A program made the translations under genes and the position numbers. A stretch of DNA of 64,000 nt from Anderseniella sp963787895. GTDB taxonomy: Bacteria > Pseudomonadota > Alphaproteobacteria > Rhizobiales > Aestuariivirgaceae. Under the pieces are notes generated by a model, which saw nothing but the letters and a program-made list of their open reading frames with translations, searched no databases and had not been told where the DNA came from. Below, piece by piece: positions 43,071 to 51,616 of this stretch (positions are counted from its first letter, which is position 1; each line of letters starts with the position of its first letter). The DNA lies in assembly GCA_963787895.1 (NCBI GenBank), contig CAWBEX010000001.1:1-64000 (forward strand), given 5' to 3'.

Positions 43071-43601
43071 CTAGGCATACGGGCTTTTGCACTTGTGCCA
43101 CCGGCCATCATAGCCCTTGAACGCATCGCGATTTTCGTTGTACGAGCGATACCGGTTGTGGCACCAGTCAACGTGCAGTTCCCAGTCGCTGCCGCCATAG
43201 CTGTACGATGGCTCATAGTAGTCATTGCCATAGAGCCAAAACGGCGTCGCATACCAAAACCCATTGTAATAATGGTTGTAACCGCGCTGGCGGGCACGAT
43301 ACCTGTTGTTGCGGTGCTTGCGATTATGTCTGCGTTCAACATGACGAACGCCGCCGCGGGATTTGAAGCGCTTGTGACGAAACTCACGGCGCAACTTGCG
43401 TAACTCGCGGCCTTCACCGCCGCGCAGTTCCCTGCGGCCTTCACCGCTTCGCGACTTCTTGTACAAGTACTCCAGATGATTGAACCGTTCGGCCTGGCGC
43501 ACGGAATACGGCTCGGCTTTAGCGGCTGTAACACCTGCAACACATGCGGTTGCCAGGGCGATGGCTCCCGCCAACGCACTCAAAACTTTTCTCTGTGTCA
43601 T
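43071..43601 (-). CDS. BA14K-family secreted protein
   Basis: 176 residues. A signal peptide (KVLSALAGAIALATACVAGVTAAKA) precedes a very basic region of Arg/His/Lys/Asn/Tyr, and the C-terminus WCHNRYRSYNENRDAFKGYDGRWHKC is the BA14K signature. BA14K of Brucella is an immunoreactive protein with lectin-like properties; the family is nearly confined to Hyphomicrobiales. ATG 43601 has GGGGAT seven bases upstream; ATG 43607 is an alternative. Divergent promoters do not apply: the Coq10-type gene lies upstream on the same strand. Confidence 0.85.
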   Translation of the reverse strand: MTQRKVLSALAGAIALATACVAGVTAAKAEPYSVRQAERFNHLEYLYKKSRSGEGRRELRGGEGRELRKLRREFRHKRFKSRGGVRHVERRHNRKHRNNRYRARQRGYNHYYNGFWYATPFWLYGNDYYEPSYSYGGSDWELHVDWCHNRYRSYNENRDAFKGYDGRWHKCKSPYA

Positions 43602-43690
43602 TTGCATATCCCCGGTTTGGCAATCTGATTGCCCGCTCACAGACAACAGATAGGAAGTCGTTCGTCAGTTTCAAGGTGCCCTGCGGAAAT

Positions 43691-44167
43691 TCAACACTTG
43701 TCGGCCGCAAGAACTGATGAACCAAGCTGTCTGGCGCGCTCTTCGAAGGCTGTCATGATGCGGCGGACTGCAACATCGAACACCGACCCCACGGCCATGT
43801 GCAAAAGCCTGGACGACATCTGATAGTCGAGGTGGAAGTCAATGTCGCAACCACCTTGCGCCTGGGTAAACAGCCAGCGATTGTCGATGTGCTTGACCGG
43901 GCCTTCGTTCGAGGTGGCGCGGATGGCAAGTTGCTTAGGGTCAGCCACAACGCGTGATACGAAAGCCTCTTTCAGACGCAGCTTGGGGTATTCAATATCA
44001 AGGCTGGCGCAGAACTGAAACCTGCCGTCTTCCAGGTCCTGCCGGCCCCATACCTTCGCGCCGGTACACAAAGGAAGAAAATCCGGATACTGGGCGACAT
44101 CGGCAACGATGGCGAACAGATGTTCGGGCGGAAATCCAACACGTCGGCTTGTATGAAAGACACTCAC
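43691..44167 (-). CDS. Coq10/RatA-type START-domain (SRPBCC) protein
   Basis: 158 residues: FHTSRRVGFPPEHLFAIVADVAQYPDFLPLC at the N-terminus is the Coq10/RatA signature. The last helix (VGSVFDVAVRRIMTAFEERARQL) closes a lipid-binding cup. In mitochondria and proteobacteria the family binds ubiquinone and helps respiration. A GTG at 44167 is the likely start: it lies 7 bases after the lipA stop and gives the family-typical length; upstream in-frame codons belong to lipA. It is often encoded directly after lipA in this class. Confidence 0.88.
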   Translation of the reverse strand: MSVFHTSRRVGFPPEHLFAIVADVAQYPDFLPLCTGAKVWGRQDLEDGRFQFCASLDIEYPKLRLKEAFVSRVVADPKQLAIRATSNEGPVKHIDNRWLFTQAQGGCDIDFHLDYQMSSRLLHMAVGSVFDVAVRRIMTAFEERARQLGSSVLAADKC

Positions 44168-44174
44168 GCCGCTG

Positions 44175-45137
44175 TCAGGCGCCAGGCCTGGCGAGCTTTG
44201 CGTCGCGTGCCGCTCGCAGCTTGGCAAAATCATCACCGGCATGGTGTGACGATCGCGTCAGCGGGCTCGCCGACACCATCAGGAAACCCTTTGCATAAGC
44301 GGATTTTTCCAGCGCCTTGAATTCTTCAGGGGTCCAGAACCTGTCAATTGAGGCGTGCTTGGCACTTGGTTGCAGGTACTGGCCAATGGTCATGAAATCA
44401 ATGCCGGCGATACGCATGTCATCCATGACCTGCAATATCTCTTCGCGCGTTTCGCCAAGGCCAACCATGACACCGGACTTGGTGAACATGCCAGCATCCA
44501 ACTCCTTCACCTGCTGTAGCAGGCGCAGAGAGTGAAAGTAGCGCGCGCCAGGGCGAATGCGCGGATATAACCGGGGAACGGTCTCCAGATTGTGATTGAA
44601 CACATCCGGCCTTGCCTCGACAACCACCTGCAGCGCGGCGTCCTTGCGCAGGAAGTCCGGCGTCAAAACCTCAATGGTTGTTTGCGGCGAAGCATTTCTG
44701 ATGGCGCGAATGACGCGGGCAAAATGATTTGCGCCGCCGTCTCCCAGGTCATCCCGGTCAACAGAAGTGATAACGGCATGGCTGAGCTCCATCTTGGCGA
44801 CTGCATCGCCCACGCGCTCCGGCTCGCTGCCATCAAGCGCGTTGGGCAGCCCGGTGGCAACATTGCAGAACGCGCATGCGCGGGTGCAGATGTCACCCAT
44901 TATCATGAAAGTGGCGTGCTTCTTTTCCCAGCATTCGCCAATGTTGGGGCAACCAGCTTCTTCACAGACCGTCACCAGCTTGTGGTCGCGCACAAGCTGG
45001 CGGGTCTGGTGATACTTCGCCGACACCGGAGCCTTCACCCGCAACCAGTCAGGCTTTCGCCTTTGCACCGGATTGTCAGGCTTGTGGGCCTTTTCCGGGT
45101 GCCTGGGGCGGCAAGTAGTATCGAGGACTGTTGGCAT
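44175..45137 (-). CDS. lipA: Lipoyl synthase
   Basis: 320 residues, radical-SAM. It inserts two sulfurs into octanoyl-protein. Both clusters are visible: CEEAGCPNIGEC for the auxiliary 4Fe-4S and CTRACAFC for the radical-SAM cluster. VITSVDRDDLGDGGANHF and the DVFNHNLETV loop are typical. The target lipoyl domains are encoded just upstream in pdhB and pdhC. ATG 45137 is chosen; a start at 45179 would overlap the preceding gene. Confidence 0.97.
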   Translation of the reverse strand: MPTVLDTTCRPRHPEKAHKPDNPVQRRKPDWLRVKAPVSAKYHQTRQLVRDHKLVTVCEEAGCPNIGECWEKKHATFMIMGDICTRACAFCNVATGLPNALDGSEPERVGDAVAKMELSHAVITSVDRDDLGDGGANHFARVIRAIRNASPQTTIEVLTPDFLRKDAALQVVVEARPDVFNHNLETVPRLYPRIRPGARYFHSLRLLQQVKELDAGMFTKSGVMVGLGETREEILQVMDDMRIAGIDFMTIGQYLQPSAKHASIDRFWTPEEFKALEKSAYAKGFLMVSASPLTRSSHHAGDDFAKLRAARDAKLARPGA

Positions 45138-45150
45138 TATCTTTGTTGTT

Positions 45151-45399
45151 TTAGCGGCTCTTGATTGCGCGGTAGGCAAAGATCAATACGCATGCACCAG
45201 CAACCGCGATCACCAGCTGCCCGATCAGGCCACCAAGACCAATGCCCAGCAGACCGAGCAGGAAGTTGCCAACAACCGCCCCGCCAATACCGAGTACAAT
45301 GTTCATCAGAAGTCCGGTGTCGAACTTCATTACCTTTTCTGCGATCCAACCGGCCAAAGCGCCAAGAACGATCGTCATGATCCAGCCAAAACCAACCAT
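45151..45399 (-). CDS. GlsB/YeaQ/YmgE-family small membrane protein (copy 1)
   Basis: 82 residues with three hydrophobic helices and the family pattern GWI...LGALAGWIAEKVM, GLLMNIVLGIGGAVVGNFLLGLLG and the C-terminal AVAGACVLIFAYRAI. These transglycosylase-associated proteins are stress-linked and of unknown mechanism. ATG 45399 has AGGAGAGAAAT upstream. It lies 37 bases after a second copy of the same family, both between lpd and lipA. Confidence 0.88.
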   Translation of the reverse strand: MVGFGWIMTIVLGALAGWIAEKVMKFDTGLLMNIVLGIGGAVVGNFLLGLLGIGLGGLIGQLVIAVAGACVLIFAYRAIKSR

Positions 45400-45436
45400 A
45401 TTTCTCTCCTGCTGTTGTTCGTGGCAAACCCGCGAT

Positions 45437-45730
45437 TCAGGCCCGCCGCCCGCGAAGCATACGATAAAGTGTAATGACAATGACAGCCCCGACAACGGAA
45501 ACCAGCACATTTCCCCAGAACCAGCCCTGGAAAATCTCACCCAGCTGAAGACCTGCAAAATTTGCCAGCCAACCGCCGACGAAGGCTCCGATAATGCCCA
45601 TCACGATGTTGGTCAAAATGCCGTGGCTGCCGCCAGTAAGTTTTTCTGCAATCCAGCCCGCCACACCACCAATCAGCAATGTGCCGAAAATACCGACCCC
45701 GCCACCGAGATCCATCAACGCCATATCCAT
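45437..45730 (-). CDS. GlsB/YeaQ/YmgE-family small membrane protein (copy 2)
   Basis: 97 residues, same fold as the next gene: LLIGGVAGWIAEKLTGGSHGILTNIVMGIIGAFVGGWLAN, then a third helix VLVSVVGAVIVITLYRMLRG. The ATG at 45730 is 8 bases from AGAGGAAG; a TTG two codons upstream is less likely. The two copies differ clearly in sequence, so this is an old tandem duplication. Confidence 0.88.
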   Translation of the reverse strand: MDMALMDLGGGVGIFGTLLIGGVAGWIAEKLTGGSHGILTNIVMGIIGAFVGGWLANFAGLQLGEIFQGWFWGNVLVSVVGAVIVITLYRMLRGRRA

Positions 45731-45763
45731 TTGCAAACTTCCTCTAATTGAATGCGCCCGGCC

Positions 45764-47209
45764 CTACATATGGATAACCCGACCATATGCATCAAGTACA
45801 CTCTCGTGCATCATTTCCGAAAGCGTGGGATGCGGGAACACTGTGTGCATGAGGTCTTCTTCGGTCGTCTCAAGGCCCATGGCGATGACAAAGCCCTGTA
45901 TCAACTCGGTGACTTCGGCTCCCACCATGTGCGCACCCAGCAATTGCCCGGTTTTTTTGTCAAATATGGTCTTGATCAGACCCTGGTCCTCGCCGAGCGC
46001 AATTGCCTTGCCGTTGGCCAGAAACGGGAAGCGACCGATCTTGACGTCTATCCCATGCTCCTTGGCCGCGCGCTCGGTCAGGCCAACCGATGCTACTTGC
46101 GGATGACAATAGGTGCAGCCCGGAATCTGCTCCTTCTTCATAGGATGGACATTGGGCAGACCCGCAATCTTTTCGACGCAGATCACACCCTCGTGCTCGG
46201 CCTTGTGCGCCAGCATGGGCGGGCCAGCCACGTCACCGATGGCATGTATGCCTGCAACATTGGTGCGGCCGTACCCGTCGATGACCACGCAGCCGCGATC
46301 AGTCTTCACCCCCAACGCTTCAAGCCCAATGCTCTCGATGTTGCCAACCACGCCAACCGCAGAAATAACGCGGTCCACCTTCAGCTCGCTCGTCTTGCCG
46401 TCCTTGGTCTCGATGGTAGCCGTGACGTCATTGGCACCCTTCTTCAGACCCGCGACCTTGGCCTGCGTGATGATTTTCAGGCCCTGCTTCTCAAGCTGCT
46501 TGCGGGCAATGCCTGCAATCTCGGTATCTTCCACAGGCATGATTTGATCCATAATCTCGACCACAGTCACATCAACGCCCATGGCATTGTAAAAGCTTGC
46601 AAATTCAATCCCGATAGCGCCAGAACCAACAACCAGCAACGATTTCGGCATGGCTGGCGGAACCATGGCCTCAAAATAGGTCCAAACCAGCTTGCCATCG
46701 GGCTCCAGCCCCGGCAGCACGCGAGGTCGCGCACCTGTTGCCACGATAATGTTCTTTGCCGTGTAGGTGCCCTCGCCAACGGCATCCTTGGGCGCCGGGT
46801 GCTGGGGTTCCATCGCCTTTTTTGAAGACTTGGCTACAATCACCTCACCGGGTTTGGAGATCTTCGCTTCACCCCAGATCACCTGCACCTTGTTCTTCTT
46901 AAGCAGATGACCAACACCGCCATTCAGCCGGCCAGACACCCCGCGCGACCGTTTGACAACGGCAGCCGCGTCAAAACTGATGTTGTCTGCCGACAGGCCG
47001 TAGTCCTTGGCGTGGTTCATGTAGTGATATATCTCGGCGGACCGCAGCAGCGCCTTGGTGGGTATGCAGCCCCAGTTCAGGCAAATTCCGCCCAGGTGCT
47101 CGCGCTCCACAATCGCGGTCTTGAGGCCTAGCTGTGCGGACCTGATGGCCGTCACATAGCCACCAGGGCCGGAGCCGATGATGATCACATCAAAATTTGT
47201 ATCCGCCAT
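45764..47209 (-). CDS. lpd: Dihydrolipoyl dehydrogenase (E3)
   Basis: 481 residues. FAD motif VIIIGSGPGGYVTAIRSAQLG, redox-active disulfide GGICLNWGCIPTK (Cys pair four residues apart), NAD motif VGSGAIGIEFASFYNAMG, FAD motif GIHAIGDVAGPPMLAHKAEHEG, and the catalytic His-Glu near HPHPTLSE. It reoxidises lipoyl groups of pyruvate dehydrogenase, and its place directly after pdhC supports that. About 30 residues beyond the second FAD motif are ordinary for the family. Confidence 0.96.
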   Translation of the reverse strand: MADTNFDVIIIGSGPGGYVTAIRSAQLGLKTAIVEREHLGGICLNWGCIPTKALLRSAEIYHYMNHAKDYGLSADNISFDAAAVVKRSRGVSGRLNGGVGHLLKKNKVQVIWGEAKISKPGEVIVAKSSKKAMEPQHPAPKDAVGEGTYTAKNIIVATGARPRVLPGLEPDGKLVWTYFEAMVPPAMPKSLLVVGSGAIGIEFASFYNAMGVDVTVVEIMDQIMPVEDTEIAGIARKQLEKQGLKIITQAKVAGLKKGANDVTATIETKDGKTSELKVDRVISAVGVVGNIESIGLEALGVKTDRGCVVIDGYGRTNVAGIHAIGDVAGPPMLAHKAEHEGVICVEKIAGLPNVHPMKKEQIPGCTYCHPQVASVGLTERAAKEHGIDVKIGRFPFLANGKAIALGEDQGLIKTIFDKKTGQLLGAHMVGAEVTELIQGFVIAMGLETTEEDLMHTVFPHPTLSEMMHESVLDAYGRVIHM

Positions 47210-47221
47210 CGATCCGTCTCC

Positions 47222-48542
47222 CTACACCAACATTGCCATCGGGTTTTCAACATAGTGCCGGAAGGCGGTGGCAAGTTCGCCGCCCAGTGCGCCGTCGATG
47301 ACCCGGTGGTCAAACGCGAATGTCGCATTCATGATCGTGGCGATGGCCATTGCGCCATCCTTCACGATCGGTTTCTGGACCCCGGCTCCGATTGACACAA
47401 TGGATGCATGCGGCGGGTTGATGATCGAGGTAAAATTGTCGACGCCAAACATGCCGAGATTTGAAACGGCTGTAGTGCCACCCTGGTATTCCTCCGGCTT
47501 CAGCTTCTTGTCGCGCGCGCGGCCTGCCATGTCCTTGACTTCGCCAGATATGACTGACAGGGGCTTCAACTCTGCTTGCCGGACGATCGGAGTAATCAAG
47601 CCATCCGGAATGGCTACCGCCACACCCACGTCTGCATGCTTGTGCAACAGCCTCGCCGTGGACGTCCACGAGCCGTTTGCCTTCGGTACATCCCGTAAAG
47701 CAAGCGCCAACGCCTTGATAATGAAGTCGTTCACCGACAGCTTGTATGCGGGCTTGCCATCCTTTTCCGGTGCCGCCTTGTTCAGGTCGGCCCGAACCTT
47801 AAGCAACGCATCGAGCTTACAATCCACCGATATATTATACGATGGCACTGTCTGGTTGCTCTCCGACAGGCGTGCGGCAATGGTTTTGCGCATGCCATCA
47901 TGCGGCAACTCTTCGTAAGAGCCTTCGGCGAACAGGCGGCGCACCATGTCGTCGGAAGGACCGGCTGTCGCAGCGGGTGCCGGCGAGGCCGTACCAGGCC
48001 TGGGCGCAGCGGCCGGAACGCCGTCCTTGTGGGCTTTTTCCACGTCCGATTTGACGATACGGCCATGCGGGCCGGTGCCGCTCAGCAGAGAAATTTCGAT
48101 GTTGTTCTGTTTCGCGATGCGCCTCGCCAGTGGTGAAGCAAAGATGCGTGCATCGGGCGCGCGTGCCGGTACTGAAGCCGGTGGCGTTGCCGCTTTTGAC
48201 GCAACACGGGATCTCGATCTTGGGGGCTGGTGCTGCTTCCGCTTTCGGAGCGGACGCTGGTGCTGCCGAACCGCCGGTCTTGATGTCTCCGGCGCTCTCA
48301 CCGTCACCCAGCAGGACGGCAATTGCCGTATTGACGGCCACGTCATCGGTACCTTCTGCGACGAGTAGCTTGCCGACCCTGCCCTCATCCACGGCTTCCA
48401 CTTCCATGGTTGCCTTGTCAGTTTCGATTTCGGCGATTATATCACCGGACGACACTTCATCGCCTTCCTTGACCAGCCACTTGGCAAGCTTGCCCTTTTC
48501 CATGGTGGGAGACAGGGCGGGCATCAAAATTTCCGTTGGCAT
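47222..48542 (-). CDS. pdhC: Dihydrolipoamide acetyltransferase (E2), apparently frameshifted
   Basis: The N-terminus (frame from ATG 48542) has a lipoyl domain with ETDKATMEVEAVDEG, Lys being the lipoylated residue, then an Ala/Pro linker. The reading frame then goes wrong near 48210, while another minus-strand frame picks up the linker (RVASKAATPPASVPARAP), the E3-binding domain (FASPLARRIAKQNNIEISLLSGTGPHGRIVKSDVE) and the catalytic domain ending HRVIDGALGGELATAF. One extra base in the five-G run 48222-48226 (five C on the coding strand) accounts for the break exactly. Both parts are otherwise intact, so a sequencing error or a very recent mutation is likely. Total product ~440 residues, as usual. 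Confidence 0.85.
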
Positions 48543-48556
48543 GAATTGCCCCTCCC

Positions 48557-49942
48557 TTATACGTAGAGGACGGCCCTGGCCGCCTCCACCACTTCATCGA
48601 CATTCGGCAAGGCCAGTTTTTCCAGATTGGCGGCATACGGCATCGGCACATCCTTGCCGTGGACGCGCGCTACCGGCGCATCCAGGTAATCGAATGCATG
48701 GGTCATAACTTCAGCGGCAATGTGCGAACCCATTGACGCCACCGGCCAGGCCTCTTCCACCACGACGCAGCGGTTGGTCTTTTTCACGCTTTCGATAACA
48801 GCGGGCAGATCATAAGGACGAAGCGACCGCAGATCGATCACTTCGGCCTCGATGCCATCAGCTGCGAGCTTGTCCGCTGCGCCAAGGGCGTAAGTCATAC
48901 CTATGCCCCACGTCACGATGGTCACATGGCTACCGGTTCGCGCCACCTTGGCCTTGCCAATCGGCAGAACCCAGTCATCCAGCTTCGGCACTTCGAAGGT
49001 CTTGCCATACAGGATTTCATTTTCCAGAAAGATGACCGGGTTGGGATCACGGATTGCGGCCTTGAGCAGGCCTTTTGCGTCGGCTGCGGAATACGGCATG
49101 ACGACTTTCAGGCCCGGCACATGCGCATACCAGGAGGCATAGTCCTGGCTGTGCTGCGCTCCCACACGCGCCGCAGCACCGTTGGCACCGCGAAAGACTA
49201 TCTGGCTGCCCATTTGTCCGCCGGACATGTACAGCGTCTTGGCGGCAGAGTTGATGATATGGTCAATCGCCTGCATGGCGAAGTTGAATGTCATAAACTC
49301 GACGATCGGCTTCAGACCACCAAACGCCGCACCCACTGCAATGCCGGTGAAACCGTGTTCGGTAATCGGGGTATCAATCACGCGCTTGTCGCCAAACTCC
49401 TCCAGCAAACCTTGCGAAATCTTGTAGGCCCCCTGGTACTCGGCTACTTCCTCACCCATGAGGAATACCGTGTCATCAGCGCGCATTTCTTCTGCCATGG
49501 CAGAGTTGAGTGCTTCGCGTACGGTCATTTCGACCATTTCCGTGCCTTCCGGAATTTCCGGGTCGGCGGCCGTGACGGCCATCAAGACGGAAGGGGCTGC
49601 TACTTCGGCTGTCGAAACTGGAGTGGCATCTGGTGCAAGGAAGCAAGAGCAGCCTGCGGTGACGGCGGCTACAGACGTGCTGACGGTGCTTGCGTCTTCT
49701 CCGTCGTTGGCGAGCACGGCAATGACCGTGTTCACCTTCACGCCCTCAGTGCCTTCAGGCACGGCGATGGAGGCCACAATGCCTTCATCCACGGCCTCCA
49801 CTTCCATCGTCGCCTTGTCGGTTTCAATCTCCGCGATGATGTCACCGGAAGACACGGTGTCACCCTCCTTGACCAGCCACTTGGCCAGCTTGCCCTCTTC
49901 CATTGTCGGTGAAAGGGCTGGCATCAGAATTTCAGTTGGCAT
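48557..49942 (-). CDS. pdhB: Pyruvate dehydrogenase E1 beta subunit with N-terminal lipoyl domain
   Basis: 461 residues. The first ~80 residues form a lipoyl domain (EIETDKATMEVEAVDEG), an Ala/Val-rich linker follows to ~135, and the transketolase-like E1 beta domain fills the rest (EEVAEYQGAYKISQGLLEEFG, ITEHGFTGIAVGAAFGGLKPIVEFMTFNFAMQAID). A lipoyl domain on E1 beta is characteristic of alphaproteobacteria. The stretch AAVTAGCSCFLAP within the linker has two Cys residues and is atypical. It lies 14 bases after pdhA and 14 before pdhC. Confidence 0.95.
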   Translation of the reverse strand: MPTEILMPALSPTMEEGKLAKWLVKEGDTVSSGDIIAEIETDKATMEVEAVDEGIVASIAVPEGTEGVKVNTVIAVLANDGEDASTVSTSVAAVTAGCSCFLAPDATPVSTAEVAAPSVLMAVTAADPEIPEGTEMVEMTVREALNSAMAEEMRADDTVFLMGEEVAEYQGAYKISQGLLEEFGDKRVIDTPITEHGFTGIAVGAAFGGLKPIVEFMTFNFAMQAIDHIINSAAKTLYMSGGQMGSQIVFRGANGAAARVGAQHSQDYASWYAHVPGLKVVMPYSAADAKGLLKAAIRDPNPVIFLENEILYGKTFEVPKLDDWVLPIGKAKVARTGSHVTIVTWGIGMTYALGAADKLAADGIEAEVIDLRSLRPYDLPAVIESVKKTNRCVVVEEAWPVASMGSHIAAEVMTHAFDYLDAPVARVHGKDVPMPYAANLEKLALPNVDEVVEAARAVLYV

Positions 49943-49956
49943 TGTTCAGCCCTCCC

Positions 49957-50991
49957 TCACGCTTCCACATATACATCGGTCCACAGCTCCGACGGATCGG
50001 GCAGCAGATCAGACTGGGCGAAGTCTGCAGCTTCAGTGACCACCTTGCGGATCTTGCCGTCGATTGCTTTCAGGTCATCATCGGATAGGCCATGATCGCC
50101 CGACAGGCGACGCTTCACCTGCTCGATCGGGTCGTGCTCCTCACGCATTTTCTGCACTTCGTCGCGTGTACGGTATTTGGCAGGATCAGACATGGAATGG
50201 CCGCGGTAACGGTAGGTTTTCATTTCCAGGATGTATGGCCCCTCACCTGAGCGGCAGTGCTGCAATGCTCGATCGGCAGCTTCCTTCACTGCGCGCACAT
50301 CCATGCCGTCGACCTGCTCACCGGGAATAGCGTACACCGAACCGCGATTGAACAGTTCCTCTGCCTTGGCAGCTGAGCGTCTTACTGCGGTGCCCATGGC
50401 ATAACCGTTGTTCTCAATGACGAAAATGACGGGTAGCTTCCACAATGAAGCCATGTTGAAGGTTTCGTAAACCTGACCCTGGTTCGCAGCGCCCTCGCCG
50501 AAATAGACGGTCGAGACGTTGCCATTCTCCTTGTACTTGTCAGCGAACGCCAGACCTGCACCAAGCGGCACCTGCGCCCCAACAATGCCGTGACCGCCGA
50601 AGAACTGCTTCTCACGGGAAAACATGTGCATCGAGCCACCCTTGCCCTTGGAATACCCACCCTGGCGCCCGGTCAATTCGGCCATAACTCCCTTGGGGTC
50701 CATGCCGCAGGCCAACATGTGGCCGTGGTCGCGGTAAGAGGTTGTCATCTGATCGCCTTCGATCATCGCCATGGACATGCCGACGACAACCGCTTCCTGG
50801 CCAATATACAAGTGACAGAACCCGCCTATGTGGCCCATGCCATATAGCTGACCAGCCTTTTCCTCGAAGCGCCGGATAAGGAGCATGTCCTCATAGGCTT
50901 TCAGGTCCTGGCTTTTGGTGAAGGGAGAATTGGATTTGACGGCGGGTGCAGCGTCAGCCCCTGCCGACGCCTTTTTGGCAGCTTTTGCCAT
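49957..50991 (-). CDS. pdhA: Pyruvate dehydrogenase E1 alpha subunit
   Basis: 344 residues. YGMGHIGGFCHLYIGQEAVVVGMSMAM near the N-terminus, the HGIVGAQVPLGAGLAFADKYK segment, the thiamine-diphosphate loop GEGAANQGQVYETFNMASLWKLPVIFVIENN and the phosphorylation-loop-like YRYRGHSMSDPAKYRTRDEV are all present. The ATG at 50991 follows a strong GGAGGTAAC. It starts the pdhA-pdhB-pdhC-lpd operon, which carries out oxidative decarboxylation of pyruvate. Confidence 0.96.
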   Translation of the reverse strand: MAKAAKKASAGADAAPAVKSNSPFTKSQDLKAYEDMLLIRRFEEKAGQLYGMGHIGGFCHLYIGQEAVVVGMSMAMIEGDQMTTSYRDHGHMLACGMDPKGVMAELTGRQGGYSKGKGGSMHMFSREKQFFGGHGIVGAQVPLGAGLAFADKYKENGNVSTVYFGEGAANQGQVYETFNMASLWKLPVIFVIENNGYAMGTAVRRSAAKAEELFNRGSVYAIPGEQVDGMDVRAVKEAADRALQHCRSGEGPYILEMKTYRYRGHSMSDPAKYRTRDEVQKMREEHDPIEQVKRRLSGDHGLSDDDLKAIDGKIRKVVTEAADFAQSDLLPDPSELWTDVYVEA

Positions 50992-51000
50992 GAGTTACCT

Positions 51001-51035
51001 CCATAAGAACGGAGGTGTTATCCCTCCTGTTATGG
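51001..51035 (-). promoter_or_regulatory. Hairpin in the pdhA leader that overlaps its ribosome-binding site
   Basis: In the transcript CCATAA pairs with TTATGG and GGAGG with CCTCC, giving a two-part stem that ends two bases inside the pdhA ribosome-binding site GGAGG (51002-50998). The stem could limit ribosome access. Read from sequence only. Confidence 0.4.
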
Positions 51036-51053
51036 ATCGTCATAGCATAGCCA

Positions 51054-51080
51054 AAACCGTTCGGATATTTCATCCGAACG
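51054..51080 (-). terminator. Terminator between ftsB and pdhA
   Basis: On the minus strand CGTTCGGAT / ATCCGAACG (nine pairs, 5-base loop) is followed by GGTTTTGG. It lies 39 bases after the ftsB stop. Confidence 0.7.
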
Positions 51081-51118
51081 AATTAACTTAAAAATGGTTA
51101 TTGACTGTGTTCGGTCAG

Positions 51119-51421
51119 CTACTGGGCAACGTTAACTACAATCGAGTTACTCTTTTCATATCCCAACATGTCCCGGACAAGCTGTTCAGCAAGGTCAGGA
51201 TCAACACTTTCGGGCCGCATGAGCTTGACGCGGTCTTCTATAGCTTCGCGCCGCGCGCTGACTTTGGCAAGTCCATCTTCGCGCCCGGCCAGCTTGACCT
51301 CCAGACGGGCAAAATTCTCGACACCGCGCGGACCTTCGCTCCAGTGCCAATGGAAATATCCGAGCATCGCGACGCACCCCGCACACACGAGTACATCAAA
51401 CAACTTTGGCCATTTGAACAT
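51119..51421 (-). CDS. ftsB: Septum formation initiator FtsB/DivIC-family protein
   Basis: 100 residues. A short cytoplasmic N-terminus, one membrane helix (~8-26), then a coiled-coil-forming stretch (VENFARLEVKLAGREDGLAKVSARREAIEDRVKLM) and the DPDLAEQLVRDMLGY segment that matches the FtsB C-terminal region. It forms the FtsBLQ division complex. Its position between eno and pdhA is the standard alphaproteobacterial one. A CtrA-type box lies ~90 bases upstream of the start. Confidence 0.88.
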   Translation of the reverse strand: MFKWPKLFDVLVCAGCVAMLGYFHWHWSEGPRGVENFARLEVKLAGREDGLAKVSARREAIEDRVKLMRPESVDPDLAEQLVRDMLGYEKSNSIVVNVAQ

Positions 51422-51510
51422 GAATGGGTGCTACCTTTTTCCAACTGTAATCCCCGACCTGATCGGGAGATTCACAGGAATCACTTGTAGATAACGCTAA
51501 CCATCTGCCG

Positions 51511-51525
51511 TTAACACTGCGTTAA
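51511..51525 (+). promoter_or_regulatory. CtrA-type binding site
   Basis: TTAA-CACTGCG-TTAA is an exact match to the CtrA recognition sequence TTAA-N7-TTAA and is followed by C, as in the extended consensus. It lies between ftsB (minus) and the lipoprotein gene (plus), so either could be the target; a division gene is the more expected one. Confidence 0.55.
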
Positions 51526-51616
51526 CTGTAGTGTCCTGATGCGCATCGCGATAACTTTGAGGTAGTTATGCGCGGCTATTCTGACACCCACCTGTCACTA
51601 TTGGGGGCCGTATCCA

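Noticed and set aside
47222..48542. Two separate genes encoding a lipoyl protein and a short E2 core
   Set aside because: Both halves belong to one E2 protein and share the linker; a one-base change in a homopolymer explains the break more simply.
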